Below, piece after piece: positions 1-11,752 of a stretch of 64,000 bases of DNA. A model generated the notes under the pieces. The model saw only the letters and a program-made list of their open reading frames with translations, had not been told where the DNA came from and made no database searches. Made by a program: the position numbers and the translations under genes. How positions within the stretch are numbered: position 1 is the stretch's first letter; every line of letters begins with the position of its first letter. The DNA comes from Lycium barbarum (taxonomy: Eukaryota > Streptophyta > Magnoliopsida > Solanales > Solanaceae), in the NCBI RefSeq assembly GCF_019175385.1, contig NC_083339.1, forward strand, positions 26,689,637-26,753,636, given 5' to 3'.

Positions 1-1084
1 CATCATCAAGCTGACCTACTGAGATCAGGTTTCGCATCAGCTTTGGAACATGTCTAACTTTTGTAATCTTCCACGAGGATCCATTTGACATCTTCAAATT
101 AATGTCTCCCGTGCCAACAACATCTAGCGGCTCTCCATCGGCTAAATAAACTTTGCCGAGATTCCCAGCCACGTAGTTTGTCATTATATCATGATGTGGG
201 GTGGTATGAAAGGACGCTCCTGAGTCAAGCACCCAAGAGTCTATCGGGCTGTCAACCGATAGCAACAACGCATCGCCAATGTCTTCCGTAGCAGCGTTGA
301 TTCCAGCCCCCTTGTTGTCCTCCTTCTTTGGCGCCCTGCAGTTCTTCTTGAAGTGACCTGGTTTTCCACAGTTCCAACACTCAAATGTTCGTCCTGGTCT
401 GGATTGACCCCTGCCATTCCTTGACTTCGATCTGCCCCTATTTCGGTTGTAGTTTCTGTCATAATTTCTACTTCTGTTTTCAACATTAAAAGCAGAACTC
501 GTCGATGCCTCTCCAGAATCTGTCCTGCGCACTTCCTCAGCAAGGATACGATCCCTAACATCGTTGAACTTTAGTTTGTCACTACCGACAGAATTACTAA
601 CCGCTGCTCTCATTGGCTCCCAGCTATTTGGTAGGGATGCCAACAAAATTAGAGCTTGCACTTCATCATCGAAATCAATTTTTACCGATGACAATTGATT
701 TACAATGGTATTGAATTCATTTACGTGTGCAGCAACATGAGCATTTTCCATCATCGTTAGATGAAATAGTTTCTTCATGAGAAATACCTTATTATTTGCC
801 GAAGGTTTCTCATACATGTCAGACAATACCTTCATCATATCTGCGGTGGTCTTCTCCTTTGCCACGTTGTGAGCAACGTTCTTCGACAGCGTCAGCCGAA
901 TGACTCCCAGAACTTGTCTGTCGAGGAGATTCCAATCTGCTTGCTTCATCTCCTCTGGTTTCGGACTCAGAGGTTCATGAAGCTTTCTGCCATATAAATA
1001 ATCTTCAATTTGCATTCTCCAGAACGCAAAATCTGTACCATCGAATTTACCGATGCCGTGCGTCGTACCATCTTCGCCTCCCAT
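1..1084 (-). CDS. Ty1/copia gag-protease N-terminus (partial)
   Basis: The reading frame opens at the ATG at 1084-1082 (MGGEDGTTHGIGKFDG...) and stays open for 361 codons to the window edge. Residues ~10-150 form the copia Gag core (UBN2/DUF4219-like), with the family-typical FWRMQIEDYLYGRKL block. A basic Asn/Arg/Gly-rich linker follows, then a CCHC zinc knuckle (CWNCGKPGHFKKNC, near bases 345-390) that binds template RNA. Next is the start of the aspartic protease, whose active site DSGAS lies near bases 215-235. The visible end reads LISVGQLDD, a conserved stretch just after the protease. The ATG follows the PBS by ~27 bases, as in Tnt1-like elements. No disabling change is visible in this part. 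Confidence 0.88.
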   Translation of the reverse strand, partial: MGGEDGTTHGIGKFDGTDFAFWRMQIEDYLYGRKLHEPLSPKPEEMKQADWNLLDRQVLGVIRLTLSKNVAHNVAKEKTTADMMKVLSDMYEKPSANNKVFLMKKLFHLTMMENAHVAAHVNEFNTIVNQLSSVKIDFDDEVQALILLASLPNSWEPMRAAVSNSVGSDKLKFNDVRDRILAEEVRRTDSGEASTSSAFNVENRSRNYDRNYNRNRGRSKSRNGRGQSRPGRTFECWNCGKPGHFKKNCRAPKKEDNKGAGINAATEDIGDALLLSVDSPIDSWVLDSGASFHTTPHHDIMTNYVAGNLGKVYLADGEPLDVVGTGDINLKMSNGSSWKITKVRHVPKLMRNLISVGQLDD

Positions 1085-1110
1085 CGTTTCTAAATCACAA
1101 CACAACCTGT

Positions 1111-1123
1111 TGCTCTGATACCA
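1111..1123 (-). other. Primer-binding site (tRNA-iMet type)
   Basis: The minus strand reads TGGTATCAGAGCA two bases after the LTR end. This is the standard initiator-tRNA-Met complement that primes minus-strand DNA synthesis in plant LTR retrotransposons. Confidence 0.85.
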
Positions 1124-1542
1124 GTTGTTAGGATTTGAATCCCAAATCCGACCTTTGTAAGCAGGTTCCCAGGAAAGATTGGAGGGTCACAGCTGGACCA
1201 CTTAAATACCAACCTCCTTAGACAGAACCTACTTACGCTGTGATGTAAGCGAAGAATAAATAGCACACACAGATTTATAGTGGTTCACCCTCAATGTGAG
1301 AGCTACGTCCACGTTGCTGCTGCAGATCTTATTAAAGAAGAAATATTACAAGTGTTTACAACACTCAACCTCACAACCCCAATCCCAATTACACTCAAGA
1401 ATTTTACCACAGAAAATTCTCTCAAAGACCTTCTCTTACTTAGGCCTTTCACTAAGAGTATTTCTCTTAGATTTCTCTCTCTCTTTGGGATGTGTTTAGC
1501 AAATGATCTTGATGATATCTTACAAATGAACCATAAGCTACC

Positions 1543-1552
1543 TATTTATAGG
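1543..1552 (-). promoter_or_regulatory. Probable LTR TATA box
   Basis: Minus strand CCTATAAATA lies ~115-125 bases into the LTR, in the expected U3 position, and would drive the retroelement transcript. Confidence 0.55.
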
Positions 1553-1567
1553 AATGAATTTCTTATG

Positions 1568-1625
1568 ATGAGGTAAGCGCTTACATCACAACTATTATGA
1601 GGTAAGCGCTTACATCACGACTATG
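1568..1625 (-). repeat. Two 29-bp tandem repeats in LTR U3 with palindromic core
   Basis: Units 1568-1596 and 1597-1625 differ at 2 positions. Each carries the palindrome GTAAGCGCTTAC followed by ATCAC. They sit just upstream of the TATA box on the element's strand, where Tnt1 and Tto1 carry tandem stress-response enhancer boxes. A related, rearranged GTAAGCG motif occurs nearer the 3' end of the LTR at ~1230-1252. An enhancer role is inference. Confidence 0.6.
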
Positions 1626-1771
1626 TGAACAAAAGAATTGACTTGTTTGGCCAATTCCACACCTAACACCAATATGTTGCGATTTCTAAGATGAAGAAAT
1701 CTCAAGAAGGATAAACCTGATAGTTGATGCAAAAAAGAGCTGGAGGAATGTTGAAGTTGTTCAAATGAGAA

Positions 1772-2745
1772 TCATAAATCCATCAGTTTGGTAAGCTTGG
1801 TGATGGAGAGAGGTGGTTGGGAGATTGCAGTTTCACTTGCATCAAGTAACCATAACTCTTGCAGATCGTCAATGTTTTTTGGAAGCTTCTCTAGCTTTTT
1901 GCATCCATGAAGATTCTTCAAATTATAGAGGCTGTCTGGTAGACTTACAAGATCTTCACAACCTCTCAGATAGAGGTGAGTGAGACCGCTCAAATTCCCA
2001 ATAGATGAATGCAGTTCTCTTATCCCAGTAGATTCTATGGTAACATATTCTAAGCTATGCATATCTCCGTTGATTTCTAGTTTTTGGGCAATTATATATC
2101 TTGAGTTATTAAGGGGATTCCATCTTAATAGAGCTTGGAATTAAGCTTCTTTAAGCTCTCACATCTATCTACCCTTAACCGATGGAGCTTCTTTTGAACT
2201 CCAAGAAATATGGGGAGCTCTACCAATCCAGAACATTTGTATGTATAAAGACGTTCCAATTCAAAGAGGTTGTTTGGCAGCGCTTCAAGTTTATTGCAAT
2301 CTGAAATATAGATATATTCAAGATTACGAATAGTGTCTGGAATACTTTCAAGAACTTCACAACCATCCAATTTCAAATAACTAAGGGCGCTGAGAAACGG
2401 GGGTAAGCTTCTTATCCAGGGGGATCCTACATGGAGTTCTGATAAGCGCCGCATATCTCCACAGATTTCTGGAAATTCTTCTAAACTTGTGCACCAACGG
2501 AGGTTGAGAGTCTCAAGAGATTCCATGGTAACAAATTTTGAAAGCTTCTTAAGTTTTTCACAACCAGACAAATCTAATTATGTAAGCATTCTGCAATGTC
2601 CAAGAGAGGGATGGACCTCTTCCAAATTCTCACAATTCTGTAAAATTAGTGTTGCCAAGTTTGGCATATCACCAAAATTCAGGATTTTTTTAACCAGAAG
2701 CTCTCCCTGATATCCAAATGTTTCAAGTTGCTCAATTTAAGTTAA
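1772..2745 (-). pseudogene. LRR fragment of a TIR-NBS-LRR-like resistance gene
   Basis: On the minus strand, 2745 to 2572 encodes repeats of the type LSNLKHLDI...GDMPNLATLIL, followed by an in-frame TAA near 2577 where the family normally reads LTxLDLSGC. Reading resumes at 2571-2125 for 148 aa of LRRs (SGCEKLKKLS, LNLRWCTSLEEFPEICGDM) and, in a second frame, at 2062-1772 for 96 aa (IGNLSGLTHLYLRGC, KLPKNIDDLQELWLLDASETAI). The GDMPNL/CENLEEVHPSLG pattern is characteristic of the LRRs of TNL proteins such as tobacco N. The TIR and NB-ARC exons are not found upstream (2.75-5.7 kb), and the C-terminal part beyond 1772 is missing; the copia LTR begins ~100 bp away. One stop, at least one frameshift and the missing domains make this a relic. 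Immune receptor function is known for the family only. Confidence 0.85.
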
Positions 2746-2832
2746 AAATACAAAATATAAAACATAATGTTCCTATGAAACACCAGTTAGCTTATGTAGT
2801 ACACCAAGTAGAAGTATGTGATTCTATTTTGT

Positions 2833-2857
2833 GGGGGGGGGGGGGGGGGGGGGGGGG
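2833..2857. repeat. 25-nt poly-G homopolymer
   Basis: An uninterrupted run of 25 G on the plus strand, ~90 bp beyond the upstream edge of the LRR relic. It is either a real G-tract or a sequencing or assembly artefact. Confidence 0.9.
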
Positions 2858-4376
2858 AATAAAGAGGAGAAAGTTGTTACAGAATTGATGGAAAAGTTTC
2901 GTTTTCAGAATGCTAATGTGGAAAAGAGTTTTTAGCTTTGTTTTTTAAATACATAATTGTCTTAACATCCAATTATATATTTCTTCTCTTTTAATTTAAC
3001 AATGAAATAAAACCACTTTAATATCGTATTTCTATTTAGATTTTACTTTTTAAAAATATTGATAGGGCTTATGCCGTGAGGGAGTCCCCTTGAGGCTTGC
3101 AAGTTCTTTATTAGGTAGATAAAATTGCAAGGAGTAAATTATACACAACAAGAAGTTCATATTCAAGATGTTCTACAATTTTGACAATTTGATAGGAATT
3201 ATTCTTCCATTATTTTGTACGAGAACTTCGCAATAAATTCCAGTTGATATCTATTTCTTAAAATTTTGGAAATCCAAAATTAAAAATATTTGTTATGAAA
3301 AATGTTTCTTTACAATTCTCTGTGATAAAGTACTTCATTTTTTTATCGTGAATGTCAACTTAGTTCAATTCCACCTAATTATTTTGAAAATTTAGCTGCG
3401 AAAAGAAAGCTGATGAGAGAGAGGGAGAGGTTATATGTTTGGTTTTGTAATGAAGTTTGTATTTGTAAGTGTTAAGTTAACTTTCAACTGATCGATTAGC
3501 AAAAAAAAAAATGGTGTTAATTGTGGATATCAGAACATTTATTTAATGTAGCATTTAAAGCCCGGACTAATTAATTTATGTGCATTGACCTATCAAGACA
3601 TTTATTTCAAGCTCCTCATTACGTAGATTATAATTAGAAGATGTAAATTACACAAAATCGAGTTTATACACAAGATGTTCTATAATTGTAACAATTTGCT
3701 CAGAATTATTATTCCATCATTTCGTACAACAACTTTGCAACAAATCACCATGTGATATCTAATATTTGAAAATTTAAAATCGATTAAAAGTATTTGTATA
3801 GGAAACAAATATAGATATATTTGCTCTATGGTTCCATCCTTTTGTCGTTTCAAATTTAAAGCAATAATAATATGGATGGATGGAAATTATGAATGTTGGT
3901 ATCATACTGAGATGGTATCCTGGAAGACTGCTTCAGTCTTTCTCTTAGTCCTCCATGATATATATATATATATATATTGTGATGGTATCATGGAGGACTG
4001 CTTCAGTCCTTCAATGACACACTCCTAAGTAAAGGTTTTAACGTAAAAGCTACAACACACAGAAGAAAAAATGAATACATTTAAGAACTGTAGCATAAAA
4101 ATCCCGTCCTTTCAGTAGGACTTCATCATATATTCAACATAACTGCCCTATTGTACTACTTACAACCCTGCCGTCTCGACATAATTTCTTCATAAGCAAC
4201 AACATGTGTGAACTATTGTTTCTCCTAGGACACAACTAGAAAAATGTCCAAATCTGTAGATAGTTTCGATATGTACTAAGTAAATTGCGCAAGGATACAT
4301 TCAACAATATAGCAGAAAAGAGACATACCTTTGTATCACGTTATCATGAAAAGCACAGGGACTGTAATTTATATAT
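2858..4376. other. AT-rich non-coding stretch with a diverged internal duplication
   Basis: No credible coding region. Bases ~3100-3310 and ~3620-3800 are diverged direct repeats; both contain forms of 'caagatgttctacaatt', 'ttccattattttgtac' and a 'gatatct' block. Smaller direct repeats at ~3909-3945 and ~3982-4013 share 'gatggtatc' and 'actgcttcagtc' and flank a short (AT)n run. I cannot assign it to a repeat family. Confidence 0.5.
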
Positions 4377-5290
4377 TGTTGTCATAAGTACGTGTGTGCG
4401 TTTTGATGATTGACAAAGCGAATGAACCAGGCAAGTACTGTAAAACATGCTCTACCTCAGAGACAGGTGCAGTGAATAGATCAGAGACAGTTGCGAGACA
4501 AGGTCGAATGAAACAGGTCTATGGACATGTTCCATCTCAAACAATGAGACGATTCAGAGATAGATGAACCAGGTGCTTGAATTGGGTCCAAGAACGTGTT
4601 CCAGTTCAGAGTCCTACTACAAGAAGGATTTGTGATTTATGGTAAAGACTTGGCGGACAAGTTGCAGGATTTCTTGCCATAATTACCAACATACTTCAGA
4701 CTCCTACAAGGACACTGAAGCCTCGTGAATGCAGGATTTCTTGCTATAATTATCAAGATATTTTAGAGTCCTACAAGGACACTGAAGCTGCGTGAAAGCA
4801 AGAATCCCAAGTCAATGTAAACCCTAACTCTCACAATAGGTCTTACCATGTAGGGATTGAGTTCAGCCGACTTGATGCAAACCAAGTGCTATATATATCC
4901 AAGTCTTGCCATGAAGAACAGTTACACACTCTCAAAGAGAGAAAATCAGAATATTGAACAAACCTTGTCAATGCAATAATTGAGAGAGTTCTGATTACAG
5001 AATTAAGTGTGACCTAATACAATGAAGAAGATTGAAGAATTTGTTTCGTAGAGTTTATGTGTTACAGTTCTTGAGTCTAGAATTTTGTATTAGGAGTGGT
5101 TATCGAGTTGTACCTTTATCATCTTTCATAGAAGCAATATTCATAGGTATAAACATTGGTCAAATTCAACTTCAAGTTGGGATAACTTGAAGCGGGCTCA
5201 TTAGTCTAGGGAGATCAGTGAAATATGAATTAGAGTTTATTTCCTAAGTTACAGAGTTTATGGCAATGAAGATTAGAATTCTCATTCTAA
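4377..5290 (+). repeat. Possible solo or partial copia-type LTR
   Basis: Starts near 'ttgttgtcataagtacgtg' with 'tttgatgattgacaaagcgaatgaacc', an opening I associate with large plant copia (SIRE-like) LTRs. It contains a TATA-like 'gctatatatatcc' at ~4889 followed by a transcript-leader-like stretch with no ORFs. I found no partner LTR, PBS or clear target duplication, so the borders are approximate and the assignment tentative. Confidence 0.35.
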
Positions 5291-5313
5291 TATTGGTTAG
5301 CTCTTTTATAATA

Positions 5314-5560
5314 CTCCCTCTATTTCAAAATGTTTGTTTTACTTTCCTTTTTAGTCTGTTTCATAAAGATGTCTTTTTTTCTTTTTTGACAACTCTTTAA
5401 TTTCAACTTTCCACATAACATGTTTAAGACCACATGATTAAAGGACATTTTGATACATTCCACGTATATTTAATTAACAACCACAAATTTAAAAGTCTTC
5501 TTTAGTTTCTTAAATTTTGTGTCAAGTCAAAGCCATACAAACATTTTGAAATGGAGGAAG
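5314..5560. mobile_element. Stowaway-like MITE (247 bp)
   Basis: The ends are CTCCCTCTATTTCAAAATG and its near-perfect inverse (CTTCCTCCATTTCAAAATG read from the other end), flanked by TA at 5312-5313 and 5561-5562. Size, TA target and CTCCCTC ends fit non-autonomous Tc1/mariner (Stowaway) elements. No coding capacity. Confidence 0.85.
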
Positions 5561-5650
5561 TAGTAATTATTAATCACACAAATAGCCAGTAGTCTCACAG
5601 AAATCCTTGAATATCTATCACACTACGAGAGCCTTCTATTAAAAAATTAC

Positions 5651-5730
5651 AGACTTGAGCACGATACGAATGTTTTTATTTGTAAATAATAGACTTGAGC
5701 ACGATATGAATGTTTTTATTAGTAAATAAC
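5651..5730. repeat. 40-bp tandem duplication
   Basis: Bases 5651-5690 and 5691-5730 are two copies differing at a few positions ('agacttgagcacgatacg' versus 'agacttgagcacgatatg'). The second copy overlaps the proposed left target duplication of the LINE. Confidence 0.85.
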
Positions 5731-5898
5731 ACTTTTTTTGTTTTATATATATATACACACACAAACACACACACTACAAGGATCCTACATGCCCTGGCAG
5801 ATGCGCCATTGTTTGAACATCATCAAAATTTACATATCTATCAAAAACAGTTCTTGTTTTGTCATCCCAAAAAGCCTTATTCACTAAAAAAGGAGAAA

Positions 5899-8800
5899 CT
5901 ACATGGACCTTACGGCACCAAAAAGCTTTTGTTTAGCACCTTCTTTAGCTAATAAGTCTGCCACCCTATTCTGCTCACGGTATATATGTTTTAGTTCCGG
6001 ACGGCCCAGCTTGTGCATGAACAACCTGCATTCAGAAATAATGGAATTGTAAGGAGTGTGTCCATTCTTTTAGCATTTTAATTACCTCCGTGAATTATAG
6101 TTGATTTCCAAAGGTTGTAGATTGTGTTCATCTACTAGTCGGAAACCATGCAAAATAGCTGTTAGTTTTGCATAAGTACTCATAGTGTTCGGGAGTCCTT
6201 TGATAAAATCCACTCCCTAGTCACCCCTGTTTGTTCGAATAACTCCTCCTATCCCTCGCACTCCTGGATTCCTTAAACAAGATCCATCAGTGTTAAGTTT
6301 AAAAGTACCATTATCAGGGGGTTCCCATTTTAGGGAAATATTTATTCTTCTATGCTCAGTGTTTAAAAGTTGTGTAAGTTGAGTGTATTCAATAGCTTTT
6401 CCATAGGAGCCCTCAAACTTTGGTTGGTCATTTTTCCCATTGAAGAGGTTGCATTCCTATTAAGCCAGATTTCCCATAAGCAGAAAGGAATAAAGGTATT
6501 CCAATTCAAAAGATGATTATACTTTTCCTTCTTAAGGAGAGGCCAGCTATTAAAGAAGTTATTGCTGCTATTAAAGATATCAGTGTTAGTGTTAGCATTG
6601 GTACGATGGTGAACAACAAAATTCCAGAAATTTGTGTTAGCACTACATTTAAAGAAGATGTAGTTCAGATTTTCACTAGGGTGGTTACAGTACTTGCACT
6701 GAGGGTTAATATTAAGACCAATATAATGGATATAGGAGCTAGTGGGTAGTTTGTTGTGGTTCATGAGCCAAAGGAAGAATTTAATCTTATTGGGCACTTT
6801 AAGTTTCCAAATCCAGTGGAGTTTGAGGTTATCTCTGGTACTGCAACTAGGTGACTTGCTATCTATGAGGTTGTAGGCAGTTTTAGAGGAGAATTCCCCA
6901 TTAGTAGTCAACTTCCAATAGTTATCATCTTCTTCATTAGTATTGGAGGGTATAAAGGTGTTAGAGATGAGGAGCTTAATTTGAGGTGGAAGATCAAAGG
7001 AGGAATTTAGTCCATTTCTAATGTCACTCGCCTTGAGATGTTCTTCCTCTCTATTTAGGGGGCCTTGGATGGTTTCTCTAAGAGGGGAGCTATTTTGGAT
7101 CCACCTATCATGCCAAAAACTAACTCTATTGCTTTAGTAGCCACCTATTGAGTGGTCTGATATCCCTCTAAAATATTCCTCCAGGTTCTGGAATGCTGTC
7201 TCCTTTGATTGGTTCTACAGTTCTTAGCAATTAGAATAGAATCCCACAAGGAGTCAGGCTTTTTCAGGAGTCTCCAGGTTAGGGCAGTATGCATGGTCTT
7301 GTTTTTGACCTCAGCCTTGTGAATTCTTAACCCCCCTTCATACTTAGGCTTTGTCACTGTATCCCATCCCACCATATGCATTTTCTTCTTTTCAGTAGTG
7401 GTTTCCTAGATAAAATTCCTTTGAACTCTATTTATAAGGTGGTGGGTTCTACTAGGCAGCTTAATATATTGCATGAGATGGTTGGGGATACTAATAAGGG
7501 AAGCATGAACTAAAGTAGTTCTTCCAGCCATGTTTAGAAACTTAGTCTTCTAACCTGCAAGTTTTTTGTTAAGGTTGTCAATTATAAATTGGAAGTCTCT
7601 CTTGTCAGGTCTCTTTTGAAAGATAGGAAAACCTAGGTATTTTTCAAAAGAATATCTAGCAGTAATGGTGAGGCAACTAGGGTACATAGCAATGTCATCA
7701 AGCTTACAATTCTTAGAGAAAATGACTTTTGATTTTTGGAAGTTAATTCTTTGACCAGACTTGTTGTTGAAGTTTGTCAAGGTATTAATGATGGTGTTAT
7801 AGTTTTTAAAGTTTGCTCTGGCAAAAAGAGTCAAGTCATCAGCAAAGAATAAGTGAGAAATTTTTGGTCCCTCTCTGGTAGTAGAAATAGGAAACCAATT
7901 AAGAAGATCCATTTCAGGATTAATGCTTCTAGAAAGTCTTTCCATGCATAAGATGAACAGATAAGGGGACATGAGATCACCTTACCTTATTCCTCTAGAG
8001 GGTCTAAAAGGTTCAGTTTTCCCTCCATTGACTAAGACTGAAATAGTAGGAGAGGAAATACAAGAGAGAATGAGCTTGATGATATTTGGAGGGAAGTTAA
8101 AAGCGAATAGAGTCTCCTTAATGAAGTCCATTCTAACCTATCAAAGACTTTTTCAAGATCCATTTTAAAAATCATATTAGCATTCTTGCCTTTCATAGTT
8201 CTAAAGTGGCTAAGGTACTCTTGCACAATAATGGCATTGTCAGCAGCCCTTCTGCCTGCTAAGAAGCTGGTTTGGGTTGGGCCTATGATATTATGAAGTA
8301 AGGGCTTCAATCTATGGACTATAATCTTAGTGATAATTTTATATTGGGTATTACAAAGTCCAATAGGCTTAAAGTTCTTGAGATGAACAACATTAGCACA
8401 TTTAGGGATCAGGCAAAGGTAAGTGCTTTTAGCAGATTCATCCATGGTAAGAGAGGTAAAGGTCTTGCTACAAAAATCCATTAAGGGTCTTTGGATGCTC
8501 TGCCAGTATTTTTGATAAAATAAAGGGTGAATCCCATATGGCCTAGGAGCTTTCATGGGCTTGAAGGACAAAACAACTTTTTTAACTTCCCAGGTTTTTA
8601 AGGGTGAACCCAGGGTCGCTTTATGCTGTTCACTCAAAATTCCTCTAAGAGTAAGGCTAAGAGGTTAGATAATATCAACCTGAAGATGGTTAGTGGTATA
8701 GAGGTTATAATAGAAATTGCTGATGGTTTCCTTGATGGCCTTGTGGTCATAGATCCAGTTGCCTACTTCATCTTTAAGGGCTAGAATTCTATTTCTCCTC

Positions 8801-8993
8801 CTCCTATTAAGGGTGGAAGTATGAAAAAAGTTTGTATTTGAGTCTCCCTCAATCAACCAGTTGATCCTAGACTTAAGTTTCGAAAACTCAGCTTCTTGTC
8901 TAATGATTTCACTATATTCATCCTGGAGGGTCTGTTCTAAGTTTTGAAGGAAGTTGCTATAAGGGTAGCTTGAGGATCTTTGGATACCATCTA
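5899..8993 (-). pseudogene. LINE ORF2, 3' half: reverse transcriptase, zf-RVT, RNase H
   Basis: From high to low coordinates: a pre-RT segment ending INWLIEGDSNTNFFH (~9.0-8.67 kb); RT fingers and palm (8637-8032: MKAPRPYGIHPLFYQKYW, NFKPIGLCNTQYKIITKI, FLAGRRAADNAI, FKMDLEKVFD); the catalytic block FADDLTLFA (7972-7550); the thumb region (7381-7145); the zinc-binding RT domain (6911-6363: KLKVPNKIKFFLWL, CKYCNHPSENLNYIFFKC); and a plant-type RNase H (~6345-5899: FKLNTDGSC, IYREQNRVADLLAKEG) that ends at the TAG at 5899-5901. The enzyme would make cDNA by target-primed reverse transcription. Canonical YADD is FADD here, which is common in plant LINEs. The pieces lie in several frames separated by stops, so no active protein can be made. 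Confidence 0.88.
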
Positions 8994-9391
8994 GAGCCCG
9001 TTTGGATTGGCTTATAAGTTGGTCAAACCAGCTTATAAGCCATTTTAAACTTATTTGAGTGTTTGACAAAAATAGAAAACAACTTAAATTAAGTTAAAAA
9101 GTGCTTAAAATAAGCCAAAACCAAGAAGTTGCTCAATCCCAAATTTTTTTTTGGCTTAAAAGCCATTTTGGTTTGATCAACAACTTTACCCTTTTATCGC
9201 TTATATTTTCTGTTAATTCCAATACTACCCTTACTTATAAAAACCCTTTAAGCACTTCTATCCAAACATGTAACTGCTTATTTATAAAATAACTTTCAGC
9301 ACTTAAAAGTACTTTTAAGCATAAGTGCTTAAAGTACTTTAAGCACCTATGCTTAAAAGCCACTTTTTATTTAGCTAATCCAAACGGTCTC
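8994..9391. mobile_element. MITE (~398 bp) inserted in the LINE
   Basis: Ends are GAGCCCGTTTGGATTGGC and, inverted, GAGACCGTTTGGATTAGC, flanked by cta at 8991-8993 and 9392-9394. The interior is rich in 'aagtgcttaaa'-type repeats and has no ORF. Removing it with one cta restores the LINE reading frame. A 3-bp target duplication fits PIF/Harbinger-like elements, but CTA is not the classic TTA/TAA, so the superfamily is left open. Confidence 0.8.
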
Positions 9392-9395
9392 CTAG

Positions 9396-11661
9396 TGTCA
9401 CGACCCAGCCCCGTGGGCCGCGACTGGTGCCCTATTTGGACACCCAAATAGATTTACGTACCAGATTGACATATCAAAGATTTATTCAAAGTTAACATAC
9501 GTCATTTTAAACAAATACTGAAAACAAATATCATCTTAAGCGGTCACCTGCACAGAAATATCATATCAAAAGCCGGTAGGCTGGCGGAATACACATCGCC
9601 CGAATATACACACATATGCAAACATGTGGGCCGTTATGGCCATAATAGCAAACGGGACTGCTTAAGGCACAAACACAATCGAACAAACGTGACCCATGAC
9701 CCACATATATGACTACAGGCCTCTACAAACCATGACAGAAACATATGACGGGACAGGGCCCCGCCATACCCAAATAGTCATATATACAGAATATGTATAA
9801 CAGAAGATATGTACCAAAAATATGAGCTCCGGATCAAAAGGAGTAATCCAAGTGGCAGAATATGTATCCTATACTGGAGGATCGCCAAAATGAACGTCCG
9901 TACCTGCGGGCATGAAACGCAGCCCCCGAAGAAAGGGGGTCAGTACGAAATATGTACTGAGTATGCAAAGCATGAAATACAGAAATCCGAATCATAACTG
10001 AAGTGAGGAGTACAGAAAATGGATACAGGATTAGTATGTCAAAACCTGTGCTGAAAATATACATATATATAATGCAAATAAAAATCATGCATAGGGCTCG
10101 GGAACGTGGTCGCCACTCCGACGCTGGCGCCACAAGACATCATACTCCAGAAGGTTTCATATCTCCGTACAATCTCCGAACATATTGTATCATCATAACC
10201 TATCACAACACCAGAACATATCATATGCCATATCACATCATAACTCCGTATACAAACGGTACCTGGCCTTATGGCGAGGTTTCGAGAACCGTAATACATC
10301 ATACTGCCGAATATGACATAGTGCGCACGATCACAAAACCGGCCCCGGATCCGGCGAACGATGTAATAGTAGTATGCAACAGCGGAGTAGTGCGGAAACC
10401 ATATGCATACAAATAAATAAATTCCAAAACTCGACGAATAAATACATATATATACAGATATCAGAAGGCTCAAAGTAAGTATCGAGTCCATCGGAATTAG
10501 TATACAAAGGTTACGAGCTTTTAAATTACAAAACTTTCGAAAAATACTTCATAGGTCATTTTCTGAAAATTAAGTATCATTCATATTAAGGAGCTTTCAA
10601 ATAACATTATAGAGCACTTCAAACGGAGCCTTAGAATCATATGCACATATCCAAAATATACATATCCAAACTTTGGCCATATCAAATATTTTTCGAATAA
10701 CATCCGGAAACGTATCGACTAGAACTTCAAACATCACAAGTATGTATCAAACCATATGGGATAGTTTATGGCAATCAAAGTCATGGGTCGTCCTAGTGGC
10801 TCTAGGAATAGAATTGTCTTTAGAAGCATACATATATGTCATTTGTTTATTTCATAAAGGTCATGCCAAAGAAAGAAAGGTAGGCTCTACATACCTCAAT
10901 CGCCCGCTAATCAATTCCCGAATCAAGTCTCGGGCTCTCCAATATCTACAATAATATCATCAATTACCAAACATTAGCTACAAGTACTTAGAAATTCAAT
11001 TCTAACTAGTACTTGTCTATAGAAATTTCGGCAGCACCTCCCCTGTAAATTCAACATCCCCGAGAATTAAACTCGGCCAAATTCATCAACAACCATACCA
11101 ACGATACCAACAACCATACCAACAACATCAAAAACCAATTTAAAACGCATTCCAACACTAGTAACCTTTCTTTCTACATATTCATCATTATTCAATTCAA
11201 CTACGAATTTTCAAGCCGATATCGACACTTACATATTCACTACTAATTCAAGATCATTCAAATACAATTTCAAAAGCATGTCATACCATTCTACAAAATA
11301 TACAACATTCCCACCAAAAACTATAATTCACCCGAAACCTCCAACATTCGACACAACATTCACAACACATTTTTATCTTCCAATTTCATCAACAACAACA
11401 ACAATTTGCACCTTAACAACTCCATTCTCATAATTACATAAAACTATAATAAAATCACATAATTTCCTACAACAACTTAACAACCAATTTCATGCCAATC
11501 TTGAGCTATTACTCTTCTATTTACATCACAAGGCCACAACAACATAATTTAACATACAAAATAAATTTCATTCTTCCCCCCTTCACCATACCCACACACG
11601 GCCACACACCCACACACCCACAACACACAACTTCCATACTTTACATTCATTTCCATACACT

Positions 11662-11752
<91 letters not shown>

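Larger units (their letters stand above)
1..1668 (-). mobile_element. Ty1/copia LTR retrotransposon, 5' portion (cut by window start)
   Basis: Reading the minus strand, the order is LTR (1668 to 1126), a primer-binding site complementary to initiator tRNA-Met, a short leader, then gag-protease open to the window edge. Integrase, RT, RNase H and the second LTR would lie to the left of base 1. Gag-protease order and protein type place it in Ty1/copia, Tork/Tnt1-like by general appearance. The visible coding part has no stop or frameshift, so this could be a fairly recent copy. Confidence 0.88.
1126..1668 (-). repeat. Copia 5' LTR (~543 bp)
   Basis: On the minus strand it starts TGTTAGG at 1668 and ends CCTAACA at 1126, a 7-bp inverted terminal repeat of the TG...CA type. 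It directly abuts the PBS. A TATA box lies inside and a tandem repeat near its start. The partner LTR is outside the window, so LTR divergence and the target duplication cannot be read. Confidence 0.82.

Noticed and set aside
1280..1576. 98-aa plus-strand frame in the first copia LTR
   Set aside because: Antisense to the LTR, with no homology that I recognise; LTRs often contain such frames.
9101..9292. 63-aa plus-strand frame
   Set aside because: Lies within the MITE at 8994-9391.
9834..10491. Overlapping open frames of 99, 137 and 150 aa, repeated at 17959-18616
   Set aside because: They recur at the same place in both LTRs of one element and overlap on both strands. Low mutation since insertion, not coding function, explains their conservation.
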